Shown here: positions 16,390-23,391 of the stretch, piece by piece
How positions within the stretch are numbered: the stretch's first letter is position 1
Layout: every line of letters begins with the position of its first letter
DNA from: an uncultured Bacilli bacterium
GTDB lineage: Bacteria > Bacillota_I > Bacilli_A > RF39 > UBA660
Length of the DNA stretch: 23,689 nucleotides
Direction: 5' to 3'
Assembly: GCA_944358225.1 (NCBI GenBank)
Contig: CALVQP010000007.1
Coordinates: 1-23,689 of the forward strand
The notes under the pieces: generated by a model
What the model was told of the DNA's origin: nothing
Database searches by the model: none
What the model saw: only the letters and a program-made list of their open reading frames with translations
Translations under genes and position numbers: made by a program

Positions 16390-16409
16390 TTTTTTATACC
16401 TCCCTTTTA

Positions 16410-19004
16410 TTATGAGCTATTGCCATTATTATTGTTATTATTATTAAAGAAATCTCCTAAAGCTCGACGCATATTTCTATCGCGTTCAGCTTCTTGTAAT
16501 GAACCAACTTCCGATTTAGAATTAACATATTCTTGCTGTCTTCGGCTACCGGGATTATTTTTAATAGTTCTTTGAGCCAATTTCTCAGCACTATTATCAA
16601 CAACTTCTTTGTATTCTCTATTAATAGATTTAAAGTAATTTTGAGTATCTTCTCTGGCTGCATTCGTTGCAGTTTCAATATCTTTTTGTAATTTATCTTG
16701 AAGTTCTTGCTGTGTCTTATCAGCCTCATCTTGAACTGCTTTAATTTGAGTTTGTAATTCAGCATTAAAGTCCCTAACCACATCTTTAGCAAATTGTTGA
16801 GCAGTCTGAGAATCATCCCTTCTAAGGATTTCTTCTGCCAACCTCGTATTTTTAGCGCTATTATAAATACTATCTAATTGTGCAGCATCTGTTATTCCAT
16901 TTTGAATAGCCAAACGCTTTTGGGCTTCAGCATAGTTTTTAGCTGCAGTCTCAGCAATGCGATACGTACCTTGATAAGCTTGTTTATAAGCTTCCATATC
17001 ACGTGTTGCCCTTTTCTCTTCTTCATCGTTCTGTGTCCTAATATCTTGTAATTTTTGAGCAAGATTGTTAGCAGTTTCCTGTTGCTGTCTTGCAGTCTGC
17101 GCTCTTAAGTCATTAACAGCTTGTGATAACCCAGTTTCATTATTCATATAATCATTAAATTCTTGACTATTTTCAACACTATTAATAACTCTTTGTCTTC
17201 TAGTTTCTTGCTGAGCAACTATATCTTTATATTCTTGACTATTTTCAAAATCTCTAACAATATCTTCATGGCGATTTCTTATATTATCACGATTAATTCG
17301 ATTTTGACGATCATATTGGAATTCTAAATTACCCGTAAAAGACCTTCCTCTTCGAATGAAAGAACCATTATATCTATCACCAGTAACTTCCCGGTAAGCT
17401 CTTTGACCTTGAGCTCTAAACTGATTACCTCCGGCTTTAAATCCTTGTCTTCCACCAATTAAAGCGGATCTTAAAAACTGTCCACCGTTCTTCTTAGCCA
17501 TAAAACCTGCACCAATACCTCCGGTTACAGCCCCTAAGGCAGCTCCACCAACTTTATTTAGAGTTTGCATACCAAGCATTCCATTAAGTTTATTTTTAAT
17601 GCTTAAGCCACCAATATTAGCATGAATACCTAATGATTCTTGAATAATATTTGGTGCTTGCTTCACAAACATCAAAATACCAATGATAACAAACGCTCTA
17701 GCAAAACTAATTATCCCAAAAGAGGCGGCTATTTGAGCAATCAATGGCGTTTCAAGTGACAAAGTTGGGACAGCAAGCCCAAAAATAGTATCCTCCCATA
17801 ATTGAGTATTTTCCGGTAAATTGTTAATTAAAAATATTCCCAAAAATATTATAAATAAACGCAAAAAAACCTCAAAAAATGCAGAAGTTGTAAATTTTAT
17901 CCATCTTCCAAACATATCTGATTTCTGTGGTATTATCCTTGCAAATACTGGTACAGGTGCAATTAACTGTGCAAACGCTAATTTAACAGCTCTTAATCCC
18001 ATATCTAAACAATAAGAAATAAATACATAACATAAAAAGCCACCAGCAATCAAAGATACTATAGCACTATAAATAGTCTGATTGCTATCTATAGTAGTGG
18101 CCAATAAACTGAAAGCTCCAAAATCTCCAGTTGTCTTTACATACTGTAAAATAGAACTGTATTCAATCCCCATATTCTCCACTTTATCCTCTGAATGCAT
18201 TGCTAACATATCCATGGCACATTTATTAGCGGCACTCCCATAAATATACGATAATTGCCCAGCATTTTCACTTGAATTACCATGACAATTATTATAGGCT
18301 TCAACTTTCCTAAACAAATATTTATCCTGATCACTAAAATCTAATCCAGCAGATTTAAGCTCATTATATGTATACACTTTTGAATAATATTCTGCCTCAG
18401 AATATTGAGTTCCATCATCATTAGCTGAAGAAACCATATTAGGGTAAATAAACGAAGAGTAAATATCAACGGCAACAGAATTACCAGCAAATTCCATACT
18501 TAAATTATCTTCACTTGCCTCATAAATTACATCACACCCTTCTAAGTTTCCTTCTGGATCAATCTGTGATATTTTTTGACAATCCTCATTATTAAATATA
18601 ACCTTTAAGTTACTACTATTTGAAGAAGTTCCACCTAAAACCATTTTTCCAATAATATTTTCGGTTAACAAAATTTCTTGTGCTTTATATATAAAGTTAA
18701 AACATGTTGGTACAACGGCAATAATGACAATTGAAATAATTGTGTTAGAAGCTATTTTACCCATGGAATAGCCCCCACCATTAATACTTTTATTTGGATC
18801 AACGATTAAAAGCAAAACCGAATAAGCTAAGAAAAATAACATAGCTATCCCTAAGATTATATATATACGTTGTATGAATAACTCGAAAATATCATCGCGA
18901 ACGATTCTTGCGCTACTTATTGCAAAATATAATTGATATAGCCAGCCAACAAAACGATAAATAATTGTATCAATCCATACTAAAAAACGATTAATAATAT
19001 CCAT
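16410..19004 (-). CDS. VirB6/TrbL-like channel protein with long cytoplasmic tail
   Basis: The 864-residue protein is a polytopic T4SS channel component. Membrane segments lie at about 45-68, 85-106, 308-335, 342-356, 372-394 and 423-447. The core FARAFVIIGILMFVKQAPNI is typical of VirB6/TrbL. Between helices 2 and 3 is a roughly 200-residue probably extracellular domain (107-305) with five cysteines. After a glycine-rich stretch (485-525), residues 560-850 are a highly charged, Gln-rich coiled coil, ending in an Asn run and GNSS. Gram-positive relatives such as PrgH also carry extended soluble parts. The ribosome site GGAGGTG is 13 bases before the ATG, longer than usual. The next genes are PrgI-like and VirB4-like, as in Gram-positive conjugation loci. 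Confidence 0.85.
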   Translation of the reverse strand: MDIINRFLVWIDTIIYRFVGWLYQLYFAISSARIVRDDIFELFIQRIYIILGIAMLFFLAYSVLLLIVDPNKSINGGGYSMGKIASNTIISIVIIAVVPTCFNFIYKAQEILLTENIIGKMVLGGTSSNSSNLKVIFNNEDCQKISQIDPEGNLEGCDVIYEASEDNLSMEFAGNSVAVDIYSSFIYPNMVSSANDDGTQYSEAEYYSKVYTYNELKSAGLDFSDQDKYLFRKVEAYNNCHGNSSENAGQLSYIYGSAANKCAMDMLAMHSEDKVENMGIEYSSILQYVKTTGDFGAFSLLATTIDSNQTIYSAIVSLIAGGFLCYVFISYCLDMGLRAVKLAFAQLIAPVPVFARIIPQKSDMFGRWIKFTTSAFFEVFLRLFIIFLGIFLINNLPENTQLWEDTIFGLAVPTLSLETPLIAQIAASFGIISFARAFVIIGILMFVKQAPNIIQESLGIHANIGGLSIKNKLNGMLGMQTLNKVGGAALGAVTGGIGAGFMAKKNGGQFLRSALIGGRQGFKAGGNQFRAQGQRAYREVTGDRYNGSFIRRGRSFTGNLEFQYDRQNRINRDNIRNRHEDIVRDFENSQEYKDIVAQQETRRQRVINSVENSQEFNDYMNNETGLSQAVNDLRAQTARQQQETANNLAQKLQDIRTQNDEEEKRATRDMEAYKQAYQGTYRIAETAAKNYAEAQKRLAIQNGITDAAQLDSIYNSAKNTRLAEEILRRDDSQTAQQFAKDVVRDFNAELQTQIKAVQDEADKTQQELQDKLQKDIETATNAAREDTQNYFKSINREYKEVVDNSAEKLAQRTIKNNPGSRRQQEYVNSKSEVGSLQEAERDRNMRRALGDFFNNNNNNNGNSS

Positions 19005-19026
19005 ATTATATCTAATTCACCTCCAT

Positions 19027-19989
19027 CTACTTAATTCCGCAAGTTGAAGAATCTACCACACCAACTACTATATTAACTATCTCTGGCAGTAAGAAAAATA
19101 TTAATGCGAAAATTATTCTTTTAACTAAATTTAAGTTAGCGGTTTTAAATTTACTATCATTTTGAGCCGTTAAAGCGAGCACATAATCTTTAATAGTCAT
19201 TCCAAATATAATAGCCGCAACGGCCAATTTACCATAGTCGAAAATCTTCTGTAAAAGCCATCCTGTTGTATTTTCAGCATATTCCCCTGTATTTGTATCT
19301 ATTGTACCAAGTAATCCTTCACAAGTATTTAGCTCTACATCTTCTTCAGATTGGGACTCTTCTTCTGAATCATCAGGATTTTTTGCTTGCGTTGTATAGA
19401 TACCACTACTAACCAAAAAATTATGAGTGCTATATTCAGATGTTACAGATTCTATTTCATTTAACCCCCAATTATCACCATCAGATGATAAACTATCATC
19501 GAGCAACAACACCTGTAGATTATCTGCATCACTAACAGAGAAAATTAATGTAGATGGACACTCTACGGATTCATCATCATTATATTGTTTAAAAAATTGA
19601 TCAATGGTTAAAACTCTATGCTCCTTTTTTTCAGCTTCAGCTCCATTTACTTCAACGTATTTAAATACAGACTTTTCTTTAGCATTTACAATAGTTTCAG
19701 TTTCCGTGCCTTTATCTTTAGGATCCGCACTATCCAAATCACCAACATTCCAAAACCCACCAGTTATATCCGGTATTACAACGTTATTTAAAACAGCATT
19801 TTTTACATAATACCCTTTCTTGTCTTTATAAATATCAACTTTAGCATCTGAATATCCAAAATTTCCTAGACGCGCCTCGCCATAAATACAAGTTTTAACT
19901 ATTTCCTTTTTGGCACTTACACTCTCGCTAAACACAAAAAAACAAGTGAGTAAGAATAGAGGTACAAAAATATATATTTTATATTTCAT
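19027..19989 (-). CDS. Secreted ectodomain fused to a VirB2-like membrane hairpin
   Basis: The 320-residue protein starts with a Sec signal peptide (MKYKIYIFVPLFLLTCFFVF, likely cut after SVSA). An ectodomain of about 210 residues is followed by two C-terminal helices (about 252-272 and 291-312). The hairpin region, including KTANLNLVKRIIFALIFFLL and PEIVNIVVG, aligns with the KTATKSWAFRAAAAALIFLL and PAIVKMV of the next upstream gene, so both belong to the TrbC/VirB2-like pilin family. No homology is recognised in the ectodomain, which has cysteines near both ends. The start at 19989 is preceded by GGTGAT; a GTG three codons upstream lies in that site. It may be a minor or tip pilin, or an assembly protein of the same machine; this is inference. 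Confidence 0.75.
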   Translation of the reverse strand: MKYKIYIFVPLFLLTCFFVFSESVSAKKEIVKTCIYGEARLGNFGYSDAKVDIYKDKKGYYVKNAVLNNVVIPDITGGFWNVGDLDSADPKDKGTETETIVNAKEKSVFKYVEVNGAEAEKKEHRVLTIDQFFKQYNDDESVECPSTLIFSVSDADNLQVLLLDDSLSSDGDNWGLNEIESVTSEYSTHNFLVSSGIYTTQAKNPDDSEEESQSEEDVELNTCEGLLGTIDTNTGEYAENTTGWLLQKIFDYGKLAVAAIIFGMTIKDYVLALTAQNDSKFKTANLNLVKRIIFALIFFLLPEIVNIVVGVVDSSTCGIK

Positions 19990-20013
19990 TAAAATCACCG
20001 TACTTACTCGTAA

Positions 20014-20022
20014 ATTATATCA
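20014..20022 (-). promoter_or_regulatory. Possible extended -10 promoter before the ectodomain-VirB2 gene
   Basis: On the minus strand TGATATAAT (TG-n-TATAAT) lies 25 bases before the start, with no good -35 box at normal spacing. A terminator immediately upstream makes a promoter here plausible for the downstream channel genes. Confidence 0.4.
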
Positions 20023-20051
20023 TATAAAAAGATATTACAAAATAGTAAAAG

Positions 20052-20077
20052 AAAAAAATAACATTTTAAATGTTATT
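20052..20077 (-). terminator. Intrinsic terminator after the VirB2-like gene
   Basis: AATAACATT, loop TAA and AATGTTATT form a 9-bp stem followed by a T-run on the minus strand, directly after the TAA stop (20078-20080). All stem pairs but two are A-T, so termination may be partial. Confidence 0.7.
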
Positions 20078-20431
20078 TTATCTAGACTCTTTACAAGCAC
20101 CTGGATTTGTCACACAATCTAAACAAGTCTTATAATCAAGATCTGTACCAGAAAGATCAAATATCCATGTCATTACCATCTTAACGATTGCTGGCAATAA
20201 GAAAATTAATGCAGCAGCTGCAGCTCTAAAAGCCCATGACTTCGTTGCAGTTTTAATTGCTTTTTCATCATTACTAACTACAGCCTTACCTAAATCAATT
20301 GTTCCAAATACTAATAATAATATAGGAATAACGATTTTAAATATCATTATTATATATCCTAATACTTGCCATATTTTCGCTGATGTTGTACAAAACGTTT
20401 CAAGATCCATTAATAATGCTATATCTATCAT
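20078..20431 (-). CDS. VirB2/TrbC-like pilin candidate
   Basis: The 117-residue protein has two transmembrane helices (about 23-46 and 67-90) separated by a short basic loop (KAVVSNDEKAIKTATK), the topology of VirB2/TrbC pilins. A short hydrophobic N-terminus may be a poor signal. Four cysteines (C14, C103, C106, C113) lie on the predicted outside, three of them in a CLDC...C tail, suggesting disulfides. The start at 20431 places GAGGT six bases upstream; an ATG six bases earlier abuts the ribosome site. It has its own consensus promoter and terminator, unlike its neighbours. This suggests expression well above the rest of the locus, as expected for a filament subunit (inference). Confidence 0.8.
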   Translation of the reverse strand: MIDIALLMDLETFCTTSAKIWQVLGYIIMIFKIVIPILLLVFGTIDLGKAVVSNDEKAIKTATKSWAFRAAAAALIFLLPAIVKMVMTWIFDLSGTDLDYKTCLDCVTNPGACKESR

Positions 20432-20457
20432 AATCATACCTCTTTCTAACTACTAAA

Positions 20458-20487
20458 ATTATATCCTTTACAAACTTATACTGTCAA
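20458..20487 (-). promoter_or_regulatory. Promoter of the VirB2-like gene
   Basis: On the minus strand TTGACA (20482-20487), 18 bases and TATAAT (20458-20463) give both consensus hexamers. The -35 box overlaps the last codons of the TadZ-like gene. Confidence 0.8.
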
Positions 20488-21509
20488 GATTTATTTTTAA
20501 ATATGCCAAATAGTTTACCACTTTCTTGGCCCAAGTCTTGGCGTTTTTGTCTAGCAAAGCCCATTTTAGCTAGTATATCATCTAAAACACGATGCTTATC
20601 TTTCTTATCATCAAGAGGTGGAATATTATAAAATACTTGACTTTTAGATTCATATTCAAAATCCATTACATCTTTATTATCCAACAAACTCATATTTAAA
20701 ACTATTCTTTTACCTCTTAAAAAATCAAAGATATTTCTATTTCTTCTAATCATCTTATTTAACTTAATTGTACTAGGTTCCAACAAATAAAGCATATCAG
20801 TACAAGCATCATCAGCTCCAGAATTATTTAAATCAACCAAGATAATATCATAAGTATTACTAGATTTTAAAACATTATTAAATTTATCAGATGAAGTCGT
20901 TATCATATCATTATCATTAAACAACAAAAAATCACTTTTATCTATTTCAATAGCCAAAACGTTATAATTTCTTTGCAACTGCTTTTTTAACATATATATT
21001 AGTGTTGTTGCCCCAGCATGATCAGTAACGTTTTTCACTCCCACAATAGCTGTAAATCCGCTTGAAGTAATGTCATCCATTTCAAACTTTGCCGTATCAT
21101 GCTTATTAACAGTCGAGCCTGAAATATTTTCAATTTTTTGATATTGCGCCACATCTTTATAAGTATTAGGATTATCAATTAAAAAAGGAATATTATCGAT
21201 ATTACGTGTAAAATTATATATACCTATCGAAATAAGTTGAGATATATAGTTTTGAGAACTCGCAATATCGCTATCATCAAGTACTAAAATAACTTTACTC
21301 ATATCAATCCCTAAAGCTAATTTACGTACATTTTCAATATTTTGATAACCTCTTAACGCAGTTATATCCAATATCATCTTATTAAAGAAAAAATTAGCAA
21401 ACATTTCAGTAATTTCTTCGGGAGCAAATTCACCATTTACACTTTTAATAATATCTATTTGAAGTGAATTTAACTGTGATTGAAATTTATTAGCTACTAT
21501 TACATTCAT
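20484..21509 (-). CDS. TadZ/CpaE-like protein with degenerate Walker A
   Basis: The 341-residue protein has two parts, as in TadZ/CpaE. Residues 1-125 resemble a receiver domain (KMILDITAL, VILVLDD, ISIGIYNFTRNID). Residues 150-340 form a MinD/ParA-type ATPase fold. The P-loop position reads VGVKNVTDHAGATTL (156-170), so both lysines of the canonical KGGxGKTT motif are missing. The later strands VLAIEIDKSDF (184-194) and DIILVDLNNSG (221-231) match Walker A' and Walker B regions. TadZ proteins localise pilus machines at the membrane and are known to carry unusual P-loops. GGGAGG precedes the ATG. It follows two TadE-like genes in the same operon. An ATPase activity is doubtful from sequence. 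Confidence 0.75.
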   Translation of the reverse strand: MNVIVANKFQSQLNSLQIDIIKSVNGEFAPEEITEMFANFFFNKMILDITALRGYQNIENVRKLALGIDMSKVILVLDDSDIASSQNYISQLISIGIYNFTRNIDNIPFLIDNPNTYKDVAQYQKIENISGSTVNKHDTAKFEMDDITSSGFTAIVGVKNVTDHAGATTLIYMLKKQLQRNYNVLAIEIDKSDFLLFNDNDMITTSSDKFNNVLKSSNTYDIILVDLNNSGADDACTDMLYLLEPSTIKLNKMIRRNRNIFDFLRGKRIVLNMSLLDNKDVMDFEYESKSQVFYNIPPLDDKKDKHRVLDDILAKMGFARQKRQDLGQESGKLFGIFKNKS

Positions 21510-21523
21510 TACTATATCCTCCC

Positions 21524-21976
21524 TTACATCGCATATTTAATTTTAATAGTTTGTCCTTTTATATCAAAACTCCCTAATTGTCCTAATACTGGAATATCAA
21601 AATGTAAAAATAATCTCACATCATAGTAAGCTGAATCATCACCAGCATCACCAGCATCTGTCTTCTTATAGCAATAATACGCATCACTAGAATTATTCAC
21701 AGGTCTAGCTGATGAACTAAGTTCTTCAATTCCCATCCAGCCTTCTTCCGTAGGACATCTACCTTTAGATGAATAACCAGAATTTCTCAGATAATTATTA
21801 ATTAATATTTTCGTAGAATCAGACATTCCCTCATATCTTTCAATCATATGAACTACTTCATTTTTATTTTTAAAAACTGTGGAATAATTAATCATTAAAG
21901 TTAGATAACCAACAAATATTAGCATGAAGGTAATAATTAAACCAAATAACCAAGTTCCACCAACTGAATCACGCAT
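21524..21976 (-). CDS. TadE-like pseudopilin-type protein
   Basis: The 150-residue protein has an N-terminus MRDSVGGTWLF running straight into a hydrophobic helix (about 10-31), then an extracytoplasmic domain. It is a paralogue of the next upstream gene: both share INY(S/T) just after the helix, an I-x-R-x-E-G stretch, a central C-P, and YY-x-V near the C-terminus with D-x-P-x-L after it. Two cysteines in the ectodomain could form a disulfide. The architecture is that of TadE/TadG minor pseudopilins. GGTGATT lies just before the start, and it ends about 15 bases before the TadZ-like gene. Tad assignment is by architecture and context. Confidence 0.7.
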   Translation of the reverse strand: MRDSVGGTWLFGLIITFMLIFVGYLTLMINYSTVFKNKNEVVHMIERYEGMSDSTKILINNYLRNSGYSSKGRCPTEEGWMGIEELSSSARPVNNSSDAYYCYKKTDAGDAGDDSAYYDVRLFLHFDIPVLGQLGSFDIKGQTIKIKYAM

Positions 21977-21984
21977 TTAATCAC

Positions 21985-22449
21985 CTAACTTTCCTTTATT
22001 CCATCATCTAAAGGTGAATATATATTGGGGGTTGTCGCCGTTGTAGATAAACTAAAACTAGATAAAATCGGCACGTCCACACGATAAAAAACTTTTACAG
22101 TATAATAATACATATCCGGCATACTTTCTTCGGAAACTTTAGTCTTCTTAACACAAATAGCTGGTTTATTATCTACAGATACTTCACCATCTAACCCTAT
22201 CTGTGTCCACTCAGCGTTTGGACATACACTATTTCCATTTTGAGCTCGCGTTACATAGTGTGCTTCTTGTAAGGCTTGGCTTACGTTATCCGGAACATAG
22301 CCTTCATCTCTTTTGATAGTATTAATAATCGAATCCGAAACTTTATAAGCGGCTGTATAATTTATTGAAAGACATAAAAAAGCAGTGAATAGCAACAAAA
22401 GAACTATCACTATCATGAACAATTGAGATCCACCAATAGACTCTCTCAT
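21985..22449 (-). CDS. TadE-like pseudopilin-type protein, second paralogue
   Basis: The 154-residue protein starts MRESIGGSQLF, followed by a hydrophobic helix (about 10-30) ending in LSINYTAAYK, and then an ectodomain with two cysteines (VCPNAEW and AICVKK). It aligns along its length with the neighbouring TadE-like protein, including YY-x-V-x-x-F and D-V-P-I-L. AAGGGTGAT lies upstream of the ATG. Only eight bases separate it from its paralogue, so the pair arose by tandem duplication and is cotranscribed. It probably forms a minor pilin or priming complex with its paralogue (inference). Confidence 0.7.
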   Translation of the reverse strand: MRESIGGSQLFMIVIVLLLLFTAFLCLSINYTAAYKVSDSIINTIKRDEGYVPDNVSQALQEAHYVTRAQNGNSVCPNAEWTQIGLDGEVSVDNKPAICVKKTKVSEESMPDMYYYTVKVFYRVDVPILSSFSLSTTATTPNIYSPLDDGIKES

Positions 22450-22463
22450 TACTAAATCACCCT

Positions 22464-22706
22464 TTATCCTTTATATTTACACTGAATTTCTTGCGGATTT
22501 CCATTTTTATCTTTATATGTACAATTTACCAAACCCTCATCCTCATCATCTGGTTCCGGTTCACAAACCGCCTTACTACAATTAACCTGCGCTTCTTGGC
22601 CCTTATCTATCATCGGCCAAATAACACCATAGAAAAAGGCCACAAGAAGAGCTACTGTAGAAATTACTACTACTGACATATTTAATTCTCCTGTAGCTTC
22701 CTTCAT
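22464..22706 (-). CDS. Small pilin-like protein (second gene of operon)
   Basis: The 80-residue protein has a six-residue leader-like start MKEATG, ELNM, a hydrophobic helix (10-30) ending in W-P (30-31), and a short acidic ectodomain with four cysteines (C43, C48, C62, C76). It is a diverged paralogue of the first gene: leader, helix, W-P and C43 correspond, while the C-terminal part differs. The size and layout resemble Flp-type pilins of Tad systems, but the usual G-x4-E processing motif is not exact. AGGAGG precedes the ATG. It probably forms, or is a minor part of, an extracellular filament (inference). Confidence 0.7.
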   Translation of the reverse strand: MKEATGELNMSVVVISTVALLVAFFYGVIWPMIDKGQEAQVNCSKAVCEPEPDDEDEGLVNCTYKDKNGNPQEIQCKYKG

Positions 22707-22738
22707 TATAAGCCTCCTTAATAATACAATCCAATTAA

Positions 22739-23008
22739 CTATTGAGTATCGTTATCACATTTTTTGGTTGTTGTTCTTTCTCCGTTCGTTATTTTACAAG
22801 TAAAGGTACCATCTGCACCAGCTGAGCCACACTCCCATGAGTATTTTTCAGTTTTTCCAGTATTGCCAGGTCCTCCAGTGCAAGCTGATGTTGCCTGTAA
22901 ATTTAGTTGAATACTTGGCCACACAAATATATAAAATATTGCGGCTATGGCTGCTATTGCTACTACTGTTATAACTGTCATGTTTAATTCTCCTGTTGCC
23001 TCTTTCAT
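22739..23008 (-). CDS. Small pilin-like protein (first gene of operon)
   Basis: The 89-residue protein has leader MKEATG, ELNM, then the helix TVITVVAIAAIAAIFYIFVW and P31. The ectodomain is Gly/Thr-rich with four cysteines (C43, C60, C71, C84). It is a candidate major filament subunit by position, since it is first after the operon promoter and has a strong GGAGG site. Its 5' coding region shares 41 identical bases with an incomplete pilin frame upstream (23359-23399), while the 3' parts are unrelated. This constant/variable pattern suggests recombination between copies. Flp-pilin-like assignment rests on size, helix position and the Tad-type neighbours. Confidence 0.72.
   Translation of the reverse strand: MKEATGELNMTVITVVAIAAIAAIFYIFVWPSIQLNLQATSACTGGPGNTGKTEKYSWECGSAGADGTFTCKITNGERTTTKKCDNDTQ
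22949..22989 (-). repeat. 41-base direct repeat, copy in first pilin gene
   Basis: This segment is identical to 23359-23399. It encodes the end of the leader region and the first half of the membrane helix (LNMTVITVVAIAA). Identity stops sharply on both sides. Confidence 0.9.
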
Positions 23009-23038
23009 AGATTTATCCCTCCTTTATTATACAATCTT

Positions 23039-23067
23039 ATTATAGCTCAAAGATTTAAGTTTATCAA
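23039..23067 (-). promoter_or_regulatory. Promoter of the pilus/T4SS operon
   Basis: On the minus strand TTGATA (23062-23067), 17 bases and TATAAT (23039-23044) lie about 30 bases before the first pilin-like gene. No terminator is visible from here to the VirB2-like gene, so it likely drives the pilin, TadE-like and TadZ-like genes. Confidence 0.7.
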
Positions 23068-23082
23068 TAAAATTAAAATTCT

Positions 23083-23111
23083 TTTACATATTTTTACTTT
23101 TCAGTTATAAC
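23083..23111 (+). promoter_or_regulatory. Possible divergent plus-strand promoter
   Basis: TTTACA (23083-23088), 17 bases and TATAAC (23106-23111) each differ from consensus at one base. It is back to back with the operon promoter and would direct a transcript antisense to the pilin cassette. A chance match in AT-rich DNA is quite possible. Confidence 0.25.
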
Positions 23112-23160
23112 AGTAGTAGCAATCTTGCCACTACTTACTACGCAATAGCAGCCGTATTGG
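23102..23160 (+). repeat. Inverted, interrupted copy of a pilin 5' coding segment
   Basis: Bases 23102-23123 (22 bases) and 23142-23160 (19 bases) are identical, in reverse orientation, to contiguous sequence in the pilin frame at 23352-23389. Between them are 18 extra bases flanked by a duplicated GCAAT. The insert is nearly the reverse complement of the preceding AGTAGTAGCAA, so the site can form a local hairpin. The bases GCCGTATTGG match the upstream cassette and not the expressed pilin gene, showing which copy it came from. No usable reading frame remains. Confidence 0.8.
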
Positions 23161-23208
23161 ACTACAAATTAATTTATCGCTATTCTCAATTATCATTCTG
23201 TGACTTCA

Positions 23209-23391
23209 CTATTCATTACATCTGTTATTAGCATCATCCCAAGTACCACCAGCATTTTCACATGCTTCTTGTGTCGTTCCAGTAGCGTTGTCGTCGATAG
23301 TCTCAGTCACAGAATCTCTGATTCTAGGTACAATGAACGCTACAAATATAGCCAATACGGCTGCTATTGCTACTACTGTTATAACTGTCAT
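23209..23391 (-). pseudogene. Pilin-like frame lacking leader, possible silent cassette
   Basis: From the internal ATG at 23391 the frame encodes 60 residues: helix TVITVVAIAAVLAIFVAFIV, P, then an acidic ectodomain ending CENAGGTWDDANNRCNE with two cysteines. The helix matches the first pilin gene of the operon, but the MKEATGE leader is absent. Upstream codons (to a TTG at 23427) encode an unrelated FEFLIICKK, and no ribosome site or clear promoter is seen. It therefore looks like an unexpressed donor or a 5'-truncated duplicate. Translation from the ATG without a good ribosome site cannot be excluded. Confidence 0.6.

Noticed and set aside
16457..16816. Second minus-strand frame of 119 codons within the VirB6-like gene.
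   Set aside because: It is the alternate frame of the Gln-rich coiled coil, with no ribosome site and a composition typical of a shifted frame.
13750..23008. Reading the locus as an ordinary conjugative element.
   Set aside because: No relaxase, coupling protein, integrase, origin of transfer or attachment site is visible, and TadE/TadZ-like genes are not part of standard conjugation modules. Genes beyond the window could change this.
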